A stretch of 5,074 nt of DNA from JAADEM01 sp965371855 (lineage in GTDB: Bacteria; Bacteroidota; Bacteroidia; Bacteroidales; Marinilabiliaceae), in contig CBDUZZ010000120.1 of NCBI GenBank assembly GCA_965371855.1, positions 1-5,074 of the forward strand. The letters run 5' to 3'. The translations under genes and the position numbers were made by a program. This document shows, one piece after another, positions 1 to 5,074 of the stretch. The notes under the pieces were generated by a model. The model was given only the letters and a program-made list of their open reading frames with translations. It searched no databases and was not told the origin of the DNA. Each line of letters starts with the position of its first letter. Position 1 is the stretch's first letter.

Positions 1-144
1 TATTTAATAACTCAATTCGTTTACCCCAATTAGGTATTCATACGGATACTCATTTAAATTAAAATTCCTAGCACCTCAAAATAATATGGGTCTATGTCGT
101 TTGAAGAGGGTAAATAAAACTTCTTTTATTCGCCTTTCATTTTT

Positions 145-198
145 GTCTTGACATCCCGCTGTGCGGGATAGACGCCAACGAAACAAAAAAGTCAAGGC
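145..198. repeat. Nested inverted repeat with a perfect inner hairpin
   Basis: The outer arms CTTGAC (147-152) and GTCAAG (191-196) pair. They extend by a G·T wobble and one G-C pair, giving an 8-bp stem over 145-152/191-198. Inside is a perfect 7-bp hairpin: ATCCCGC (153-159), loop TGT, GCGGGAT (163-169). The inner stem is the most GC-rich spot in an AT-rich leader. I recall TTTTTGTCTTGAC...AACAAAAAAGTCAAG as a dispersed intergenic repeat in Bacteroidota genomes, but cannot verify that here. The element lies about 80 bases before the promoter at 281-310. It could end transcription arriving from the left, though no T tract follows, or it could be a REP-like palindrome. Confidence 0.55.
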
Positions 199-200
199 TT

Positions 201-240
201 ATTTCACTTTTAATTCGTGAAATTTGCGTAATTGGCGGAT
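201..240. repeat. Degenerate intergenic repeat with a 7-bp inverted repeat
   Basis: ATTTCAC (201-207) and GTGAAAT (217-223) form a perfect 7-bp stem with a 9-base loop. The stretch from 212 on, AATTCGTGAAATTTGCG followed by TAATTGGCGG, resembles the short-period ATTCGTG-type repeats I remember from intergenic DNA of this phylum. That resemblance is from memory and is an inference. No reading frame of useful length crosses it. Confidence 0.35.
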
Positions 241-280
241 AAATACTTTTCTTTATAATCCTACCACTATATTCAACAAA

Positions 281-310
281 TTGCTTTGCTTGTAGTTTTT
301 TATAAATTTG
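281..310 (+). promoter_or_regulatory. Bacteroidota-type promoter for the thioredoxin gene
   Basis: A TTG -33 element (281-283), a 19-base spacer and TAAATTTG (303-310) match the Bacteroidota consensus TTG-N19-TAnnTTTG exactly. Transcription would be expected to start around 316-318, giving an untranslated leader of about 50 bases before the ATG at 367. No other TAnnTTTG with a well-placed TTG was seen upstream of that gene. There is no Shine-Dalgarno sequence in front of the ATG, which is usual in this phylum. Confidence 0.65.
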
Positions 311-366
311 CAATAGATAATCCGGGATTATGACACAAATATAAATTCTGAATTAAACCTATACAG

Positions 367-966
367 ATGAATGATTTTTTAAAAAAGCAATGGGCTAAAT
401 ACCGGAGAAAAAAAACAACTACAGGAATCATTCTTGATTTCTTATTTTTTGCCCTGCTAATAGGCATGATTATTCCGGATTCGCGCAAAGTTATCTCCTC
501 TACCATAATCCGCTATACAATGTTTCAACCACGTGAAACCAAAGACATCGTTTTCGTTAATGAAAATGATTTGAATTGTAAGCTCATCACTGTTGATGGC
601 GAGATCGTCTATCCAAAACAGTCACTCGGCAAACCTATATTCATAAACTTTTGGGCTACCTGGTGTCCTCCGTGTATTGCCGAAATGCCCTCCATTCAAA
701 AACTCTATAATGAGTACAAAGGGGGAGTTGATTTTTATCTGGTTTCAAGTGAAGAGATGAGTGTTATGAAACAGGACTTTGAAAAAAGAGGATTTGACTT
801 GCCCATATATCAATTAGCCGGGAAAGTATCCGAAAAATTCTATTCCCGAAAGATACCTTCCAGTTTTTTAATTTCTCCTAACGGAAAAATAGTTATGCAA
901 AAACATGGTGCTGCCAACTGGGACGGAAAAAAAGTTTTTGCTATTATTGATAAGATGCTGGAATAA
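367..966 (+). CDS. Membrane-anchored thioredoxin-like protein, TlpA/ResA class
   Basis: Predicted periplasmic thiol-disulfide oxidoreductase of 199 residues. A basic cytoplasmic N-terminus (KYRRKK, residues 11-16) precedes one hydrophobic segment at about 20-36 with no lipobox cysteine, so it is probably an uncleaved inner-membrane anchor. A linker follows, then a thioredoxin fold from about residue 60. The active site is WATWCPPC (residues 96-103, cysteines 100 and 103), and the expected cis-proline is Pro164 in KIPSSFLI. CPPC with the WATWC context is typical of TlpA/ResA/DsbE-type proteins, which reduce envelope substrates such as apocytochromes c or resolve disulfides. The substrate cannot be told here because no cytochrome maturation gene is in the window. 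The ATG at 367 fits: it gives a short positive-inside N-terminus and lies about 50 bases after a good promoter. The gene looks intact and monocistronic, with a hairpin 8 bases after its TAA. The class call is firm; the exact role is open. Confidence 0.9.
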   Translation: MNDFLKKQWAKYRRKKTTTGIILDFLFFALLIGMIIPDSRKVISSTIIRYTMFQPRETKDIVFVNENDLNCKLITVDGEIVYPKQSLGKPIFINFWATWCPPCIAEMPSIQKLYNEYKGGVDFYLVSSEEMSVMKQDFEKRGFDLPIYQLAGKVSEKFYSRKIPSSFLISPNGKIVMQKHGAANWDGKKVFAIIDKMLE

Positions 967-974
967 TATAAATG

Positions 975-1021
975 AGTCACGGGATGACTTCCTTATAAAT
1001 ATAGAGAGTCACCCCATGACT
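975..1021. terminator. Stem-loop after the thioredoxin gene, probable terminator
   Basis: Arms AGTCACGGGATGACT (975-989) and AGTCACCCCATGACT (1007-1021) pair at 13 of 15 positions around a 17-base loop. It starts 8 bases after the TAA and lies between this plus-strand gene and the stop of a minus-strand gene remnant, so it may once have served both. No long T tract follows, so it may instead be a 3'-end stabilising hairpin or a repeat. Each arm is also a partial palindrome, AGTCA-N5-TGACT. The left part recurs after the DUF2723 gene. Confidence 0.55.
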
Positions 1022-1033
1022 GATATTATAATA

Positions 1034-1195
1034 TTACGTTAAAAACTGTACAGCAGGAACGGCCTTAATATTATCATAAAATTCGTTAATACTTAAATCG
1101 CATGAAAGAATAAATCGGTGGAGTACAGGCTTGTCTAAAATGTCATCAAGTCCTTTCAAGTGTTTTGCATCAATTGGTCTTACTTTTTCGCTTAT
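1034..1195 (-). pseudogene. C-terminal remnant of a probable DUF4143-type AAA ATPase
   Basis: On the minus strand an open stretch of 53 codons runs from 1195 down to a TAA at 1036-1034. It reads sensibly as protein: VRPIDAKHLKGLDDILDKPV, then HRFILSCDLSINEFYDNI, then KAVPAVQFLT and the stop. The pattern of an Arg/Lys-rich start, HLKGL, a short hydrophobic strand (FILS) and a final acidic-to-hydrophobic stretch matches what I know of the extreme C-terminus of AAA ATPases with a DUF4143 domain (a nuclease-like fold). Those proteins are near 400 residues, so nearly 90% is missing. There is no start codon or ATPase motif, and an in-frame stop lies at 1198-1196, where an inverted repeat begins. 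The fragment is therefore not expected to make a working protein. The family call rests on memory of the tail and is moderate. That it is decayed coding DNA is more certain. Confidence 0.5.
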
Positions 1196-1196
1196 T

Positions 1197-1280
1197 TACA
1201 ATATCTAATTTTACGCGCTTATCATGCCTTAAATACCAATATTTACGCCTTTATTAGATATTGTATATCCTATATTACGC
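1197..1280. repeat. 13-bp inverted repeat overlapping three TTACGC boxes 32 bases apart
   Basis: TACAATATCTAAT (1197-1209) and ATTAGATATTGTA (1253-1265) are perfect inverted repeats 43 bases apart. TTACGC occurs at 1211-1216, 1243-1248 and 1275-1280, a spacing of exactly 32 bases each time. The 16-base units ending in these boxes (1201-1216, 1233-1248, 1265-1280) are related. The first and third agree at 13 of 16 positions, the second less well. The left arm begins one base beyond the point where the ATPase-like reading frame stops. It may be a small inserted element, an array of protein-binding sites on DNA about three helical turns apart, or chance in AT-rich sequence. Confidence 0.45.
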
Positions 1281-1372
1281 CACAAATATCTGAATTGTTA
1301 CACATTTAGAAGATAAAGTACAAATAACAACACCCTGCTGAAAACAGCTTTGACATTACAAAACCACCTATT

Positions 1373-1660
1373 TTAACCCAAACTATCATAATCAACAGGT
1401 ATCTTAACGGTCACTCTGGTTCCGTTTGATTCGCCAAGATTATTAACCAAATCAACTATTTCAAACTGAAACTGCACCTTGTTTAACCTGTTGACCATAT
1501 TCGCATTCCTTGACCCGTATTGCCCGTAGATACTTCCTCTGCTTTTTTCCGCCCCATTCCATTATCTTCTACCGTAAGAATTATATACTTTTTAATATAT
1601 TCTGAGCCTGTGGTTTCGTAATCAATTATGTCACGTTGAAAGATTCAAGCTTACCTTCTC
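1373..1660 (-). pseudogene. Frameshifted C-terminal fragment of a LytS-type sensor histidine kinase
   Basis: Minus-strand remnant of the HATPase domain of a histidine kinase, the part that binds ATP in two-component signalling. One frame gives YIILTVEDNGMGRKKAEEV, in which VEDNGMG (1572-1552) is the Asp/Gly-rich ATP-binding box, followed by STGNTGQGMRI, a G2-like box. At about 1498 the homology moves to another frame: MVNRLNKVQFQFEIVDLV, then NGTRVTVKIPVDYDSLG and a TAA at 1375-1373. The GTRV-hydrophobic-K-IP ending is typical of LytS/YehU-like (His_kinase plus HATPase_c) proteins. Upstream, EKVSLNLST (1660-1634) fits the preceding strand but is in a third frame ending in TGA (1633-1631). At least two frameshifts are thus needed. 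The phosphoacceptor region, sensor part and partner response regulator are absent. It is a dead gene fragment; calling it a histidine kinase is secure, the subfamily likely. Confidence 0.75.
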
Positions 1661-1702
1661 ACCCTATCCATCGACCCGACTTTCATCAGGCAGAAAACTT
1701 TT

Positions 1703-1734
1703 TTTGAATATCCCAAAAAGAACTATTAATTTAG
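1703..1734 (+). promoter_or_regulatory. Candidate promoter for the DUF2723 gene
   Basis: TTTG at 1703-1706 serves as the -33 element, followed by a 20-base spacer and TAATTTAG at 1727-1734, one base off TAnnTTTG. Transcription would begin near 1740, leaving a leader of about 23 bases before the ATG at 1764. If real, it rules out the in-frame TTG at 1704 as start codon, because that triplet would be part of the promoter. With one mismatch in AT-rich DNA, this is moderate evidence only. Confidence 0.4.
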
Positions 1735-1763
1735 TAGCTTGTCTCAACAATAAGAACCACAAT

Positions 1764-4712
1764 ATGATAAGCAATAAAAACTTAAAACATCTTTTTTCAT
1801 TAGTTCTTTTCCTAACTTCAGCAGGCATTCTTCTGTCAACCATGGCACCTACAGTAAGTTTATGGGACTGTGGTGAGTTTATCACATGCATTGCAAAACT
1901 TGAGGTTGGCCACCCTCCCGGGGCACCTTTCTATCTTCTGTTAGCCCGACTGTTTACGCTGTTTGCAATAGATACAGCACATATCGCATTTTGGTCGAAC
2001 CTTCTATCGGTAGTTGCCTCTGCCGGTACTGTTGTACTTTTATTCTCCATACTTACGCATATGTTTAAGCAGCTCTTTCCTGAAGAGCTCACAACTCCCA
2101 AAAAGTATCTTAACATTCTCATCCCTGCATTTATCGGAGCACTTGCATTTGCCTTTACTGATACTTTCTGGTTTTCAGCCGTCGAATCAGAAGTTTATGC
2201 CTTGTCAATATTTTTTACAGCGTTAGGAGTGTGGGCGGTATTCAAGTGGGAAGAACAGTTTATTAACAAAAAACAGAGTACCAGTTGGCTGATATTTATA
2301 AGTTACCTTATGGGGTTATCCACAGGGGTTCACCTGCTCAACCTCTTAACTATTCCGGTGCTTTTTCAGGTGGTATATTTTCGGCATTATGATTTTTCCT
2401 GGAAACGGTTTTTCATCTCTCTCGGGTATGGATTACTAATATTAGCTGTTATACTGTTTGGATTTATAGAAAACGGACTGTGGTTTGCAAAAAAACTTGA
2501 ACTGTTTTTTGTTAACGAACTGGGTGCTCCTTTCAACACGGGACTGATTATTTTTGTTTTTCTTCTGTTTGGCGGACTCTTCTATGGGATATTTAAAACG
2601 CTGAAAAAGCGCTCTGTGATTCATTTTGTTTTAATCAACACACTTGTGTTTTTTATTGGTTACAGCTCTTATGCTCTAATTATAATAAGGGCAAATGCAG
2701 AAACTCCGATAAACCTCAACAATCCTTCCAATGTGTTTTCGTTGGAAAGTTTCTTGAATCGTGAACAGTATGGTGACAAACCCCTTTTTTACGGGCCTTC
2801 ATATAATTCTCAAAGTACAGGACTAACTTACAAAAAGTCTTACCGGCCTGCAGGGAAAAGATATGAATCATTCCAAAAGTCCGATAAATACACATACAAC
2901 GAAAGGGACAAATCATTTTTTCCAAGGATGTTCAGTTCACAACAGCGACATATCTACGGCTATCACCAATGGGCAGACATTCCATTGAAAGGTTCAACGC
3001 CCCCAACATTGGCACAAAACCTGAAATTCCTTTTTAATTACCAGTTAGGTCATATGTATTTCCGTTATTTCATGTGGAATTTTTCAGGGCGGCAAAATGA
3101 TGAACAAGGAAACGGCGATCCGATAAGAGGTAACTGGATAACAGGAGTTAATGCCATTGATGCTGTGCATTTGGGAAACCGTGAACATCTTAGCTATCTG
3201 GAAGAAAGCAGTAAAGCACACAATAAATATTTTTTGTTACCTTTTCTTTTTGGCATACTGGGAATATTCTTTTTAAGCACTCAACATAAAAAAGGCAACC
3301 ACTATTTACGCGAAATACTTTTATTACTATTAATTACCGGCCCGGGTATTGTTTTATACCTTAATCAGACACCTTATGAACCCAGAGAACGTGACTATGC
3401 CTTTGTTGGATCATTCTTTGCGTATGCCATATTTATAGGATTCGGCGTATACGGATTCATCTATTATGTCAGGAAAAAACTGAACAACCGTTTTGGAAGT
3501 GTATTGGCCGTAATTCTCTCATTCATGGCTCTCCCTATACTGTTGCTTGTTAACAATTATGATGACCATAACCGTTCCGAGCGATACCTTGCTTTGAACA
3601 TGGCAAAAAGTTATCTGAACAATTGTGACCTGAATTCCATTTTATTCACCTATGGAGATAACGACACTTATCCGCTGTGGTATGCACAGGAGGTGGAAAA
3701 TATTCGCCCTGACCTGCGTGTTATCAATTTCGGTTTAATGGGTGCCGACTGGTGTGTTATGCAGCTATACAACAAAATAAATGATGCTGATGCCCTGAAT
3801 CTTAAAATCCCCAAAGAACGTTATAAAACAGGTAACCTTGACAATGCTCTACTATTAGACCGTGGTAAAGATTCTGTAGAGCTCATTAAAGTAATAAATT
3901 TCATAGGCAGCAATAAACCGGAAACAAAACTGCAGCTTCAGAACGGTAAAAATATCGACTACTCACCTACACGGAATTTTATTATTGAAAATGCTGATAA
4001 CTCAACGATTTTATGGAGTAACCCCAAACAGGTGCTATACAAAAACGATATCGTTTTCATGGATCTGTTATCTAAAGGAATTAAAAAAAGACCGGTATAT
4101 GTTACTGTTGGCTCTTCTCCCGACATTTATCAGGGGCTGGAGCATCACCTGCAATTACTGGGGCCGGTATATAAACTAACCGCTGAAACAGGAACAGATT
4201 CAACCAAAGGTTTTATTAATACAGACGTTATGTACAATAATTACATGACAAACATAGTGCTTGGCTCACAAGGAGATGCCTATTACGACCACTATTCAAA
4301 AAACACTTTTGATGTGATGAAATACCGTTCAACTGTAAATATGTTAATAACAGGGCTGCTGAATGAAGGGCGCAACAAAGATGCCCAAAAGGTTATTGCT
4401 AAATCATTAAAAGAGTATCCTGTTGAAACCGCTCCTTATCATAAAGGCAATATAAATTTCATTAAACTTATGTGGCTGGCAGGTTTAAAAGCAGAAGCCA
4501 ATAACTATTTTAGTCTGCTTACAAATATTCACATTCATAATCTGAAATACTTTACATCTCAGGATGAAAAATTCATCTCCTTGATAAATTATGACATACA
4601 AGACGAAATGAAATATGAAAATGAACTTAAAGAAGCTTTAAAATATTGTAAACAGGATACGTTATTGAAAAAGATGGAATCGTTTTACAATCAACCCGAC
4701 ACCGAAATGTAA
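1764..4712 (+). CDS. DUF2723 family membrane protein, putative GT-C-type glycosyltransferase (TMEM260-like)
   Basis: A 982-residue polytopic membrane protein of the DUF2723 family (Pfam PF11028). Human TMEM260 of this family O-mannosylates proteins. The bacterial members are presumed GT-C-fold transferases using a lipid-linked sugar, but substrate and acceptor are unknown. Signature motifs, numbered from the ATG at 1764, are LWDCGEF (Asp35 in the first outer loop, placed like the catalytic acid of GT-C enzymes), GHPPGAP (49-55), ESEVY (141-145), NQTPYEPRERDYAF (534-547) and GDNDTYPLWYAQE (631-643). About nine hydrophobic segments lie in 10-308. A large, probably periplasmic loop spans about 309-488. 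Four more segments lie in 489-599, then a soluble C-terminal part from 600 on. ATG 1764 is preferred over an in-frame TTG 60 bases upstream: it puts about eight polar residues before the first membrane segment, as in family members I know, and the extra 20 residues do not resemble them. Two stop codons end the gene. It appears intact. The family call is firm; the enzymatic role is inferred. Confidence 0.9.
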   Translation: MISNKNLKHLFSLVLFLTSAGILLSTMAPTVSLWDCGEFITCIAKLEVGHPPGAPFYLLLARLFTLFAIDTAHIAFWSNLLSVVASAGTVVLLFSILTHMFKQLFPEELTTPKKYLNILIPAFIGALAFAFTDTFWFSAVESEVYALSIFFTALGVWAVFKWEEQFINKKQSTSWLIFISYLMGLSTGVHLLNLLTIPVLFQVVYFRHYDFSWKRFFISLGYGLLILAVILFGFIENGLWFAKKLELFFVNELGAPFNTGLIIFVFLLFGGLFYGIFKTLKKRSVIHFVLINTLVFFIGYSSYALIIIRANAETPINLNNPSNVFSLESFLNREQYGDKPLFYGPSYNSQSTGLTYKKSYRPAGKRYESFQKSDKYTYNERDKSFFPRMFSSQQRHIYGYHQWADIPLKGSTPPTLAQNLKFLFNYQLGHMYFRYFMWNFSGRQNDEQGNGDPIRGNWITGVNAIDAVHLGNREHLSYLEESSKAHNKYFLLPFLFGILGIFFLSTQHKKGNHYLREILLLLLITGPGIVLYLNQTPYEPRERDYAFVGSFFAYAIFIGFGVYGFIYYVRKKLNNRFGSVLAVILSFMALPILLLVNNYDDHNRSERYLALNMAKSYLNNCDLNSILFTYGDNDTYPLWYAQEVENIRPDLRVINFGLMGADWCVMQLYNKINDADALNLKIPKERYKTGNLDNALLLDRGKDSVELIKVINFIGSNKPETKLQLQNGKNIDYSPTRNFIIENADNSTILWSNPKQVLYKNDIVFMDLLSKGIKKRPVYVTVGSSPDIYQGLEHHLQLLGPVYKLTAETGTDSTKGFINTDVMYNNYMTNIVLGSQGDAYYDHYSKNTFDVMKYRSTVNMLITGLLNEGRNKDAQKVIAKSLKEYPVETAPYHKGNINFIKLMWLAGLKAEANNYFSLLTNIHIHNLKYFTSQDEKFISLINYDIQDEMKYENELKEALKYCKQDTLLKKMESFYNQPDTEM

Positions 4713-4763
4713 TAAACACAGATAATAATTTGCACTTGTAAGAAAACTTCACATACCAAAATG

Positions 4764-4809
4764 AGTCATAGGATGACTGTTTGCTGATACTTGTAGTCAT
4801 CGGATAACT
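4764..4809 (+). terminator. Stem-loop after the DUF2723 gene, probable terminator
   Basis: Arms AGTCATAGGATGACT (4764-4778) and AGTCATCGGATAACT (4795-4809) pair at 12 of 15 positions around a 16-base loop, 51 bases after the stop codon. It is a sister of the hairpin at 975-1021: the 20 bases ending in the left arm (4759-4778) match 970-989 at 18 positions, and the loop lengths are nearly the same. No T tract follows. Its position behind a gene supports a 3'-end role, though a dispersed repeat is equally possible. Confidence 0.5.
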
Positions 4810-4832
4810 TTACAAGTCCTTTAAACCCAAAC

Positions 4833-4869
4833 TATGCATTAGAAATATTACCAATATTCCTAATGCATA
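4833..4869. repeat. Near-perfect 17-bp hairpin, possible second terminator
   Basis: TATGCATTAGAAATATT (4833-4849), loop ACC and AATATTCCTAATGCATA (4853-4869) pair at 16 of 17 positions, the exception being A4843-C4859. It is the strongest palindrome in the window by length and lies 23 bases beyond the previous hairpin. It is AT-rich and has no T tract, so simple intrinsic termination is uncertain. An RNA-processing barrier or a mobile repeat would also fit. Confidence 0.6.
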
Positions 4870-4910
4870 TCAAATATTACAAGCTCGGAAGACTTAATTA
4901 AATTATTAAT

Positions 4911-4942
4911 TTGCAATAAGTAGGGAAAATTATATATCTTTA
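4911..4942 (+). promoter_or_regulatory. Weak rightward promoter-like sequence
   Basis: TTG (4911-4913), a 21-base spacer and TATCTTTA (4935-4942) differ from the TAnnTTTG box only in the last base. A 7-bp inverted repeat, GCAATAA (4913-4919) and TTATTGC (4940-4946), overlaps both elements and could be an operator. No gene begins downstream within the window, since the ATG at 5052 meets a stop two codons later. The call depends on what follows the window. Confidence 0.2.
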
Positions 4943-5001
4943 TTGCTTAGCTAATCACTATATTTATTATGAACTAAACAAAACAAAAAAACAGAGCGCC
5001 T

Positions 5002-5045
5002 AAACCATAGACACTTAGTATACCTTATTACGAAGCACAAAGAAG
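5002..5045. repeat. Degenerate A/C-rich intergenic repeat
   Basis: AAACCATAGACACTTAG (5002-5018) and ACGAAGCACAAAGAAG (5030-5045) look like eroded copies of the short-period ACCAC-AAAGACAC-AAAG repeats I remember from intergenic DNA of Bacteroidota and other bacteria. This is recognition from memory. No frame here is open over a useful length, and I see nothing else in 4947-5074. Confidence 0.3.
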
Positions 5046-5074
5046 AAATAAATGGAATAGGGTTGCGTTTAGCA

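Noticed and set aside
33..48. Quasi-palindrome GTATTCATACGGATAC as an operator
   Set aside because: Only 12 of 16 positions are symmetric, it is about 330 bases from the nearest start codon, and no second copy was found in the window.
300..506. Minus-strand open frame of 68 codons over the thioredoxin gene
   Set aside because: It is a shadow of the TlpA-like coding region and of its promoter. It has no family resemblance and no promoter of its own.
1197..1280. CRISPR array
   Set aside because: The units are only 16 bases and poorly conserved, the intervening sequence is not spacer-like, there are only three units, and no cas gene is present.
1664..1891. Minus-strand open frame of 75 codons across the start of the DUF2723 gene
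   Set aside because: Most of it lies antisense to the DUF2723 coding region and resembles no known protein. It is in frame with a small piece of the kinase remnant, but that is probably coincidence.
4724..4734. ATAATTTG as a promoter -7 box after the DUF2723 gene
   Set aside because: The leading TA is not in place, there is no TTG at the right distance, and no gene follows.
1375..4835. Exact 12-base direct repeat AACCCAAACTAT at 1375-1386 and 4824-4835
   Set aside because: A 12-base exact match somewhere in 5 kb of AT-rich sequence is close to chance expectation. One copy lies inside the kinase remnant's last codons and stop, so it is unlikely to be an attachment site.
4980..5074. Start of a gene or group II intron at the right edge
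   Set aside because: The ATG at 5052 meets a stop after two codons, and I could not match a conserved intron 5' end or domain V in the available sequence.

Overview
The window looks like a piece of a Bacteroidota chromosome, probably of the Bacteroidales/Marinilabiliales type. It is AT-rich. Its main gene belongs to the DUF2723 family, which is abundant in that phylum. The two intact genes lack a clear Shine-Dalgarno sequence. The first gene has a close match to the Bacteroidota promoter (TTG, 19 bases, TAnnTTTG). Genus and species cannot be read from this stretch.

Layout. Positions 1-366 hold no gene: a nested inverted repeat (145-198), a degenerate intergenic repeat (201-240) and a good promoter (281-310). 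An intact gene (367-966, +) encodes a membrane-anchored periplasmic thioredoxin of the TlpA/ResA class. It is followed by a hairpin (975-1021). Positions 1022-1702 are a gene graveyard on the minus strand. One remnant is the C-terminal tail of what looks like a DUF4143-type AAA ATPase (1034-1195). The other is a frameshifted C-terminal ATPase domain of a LytS-type sensor histidine kinase (1373-1660). Between them lies a 13-bp inverted repeat overlapping three TTACGC boxes spaced exactly 32 bases apart (1197-1280). I see nothing in 1281-1372.

The main gene (1764-4712, +) encodes a 982-residue polytopic membrane protein of the DUF2723 family, a GT-C-fold glycosyltransferase-like protein related to eukaryotic TMEM260. 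It has its own plausible promoter (1703-1734). It ends in tandem stops and is followed by a hairpin of the same sequence family as the one behind the thioredoxin gene (4764-4809), then by a second, near-perfect 17-bp hairpin (4833-4869). Positions 4870-5074 carry no gene that I can support, only a weak rightward promoter-like sequence and a degenerate A/C-rich repeat.

The two intact genes are about 800 bases apart, each with its own promoter and hairpin, so they are probably separate transcription units. Both proteins act at the cell envelope, but nothing in the sequence ties them to one pathway. I see no convincing new multi-gene system. The most informative signals are the decayed genes and the recurrent AGTCA-N5-TGACT hairpins.
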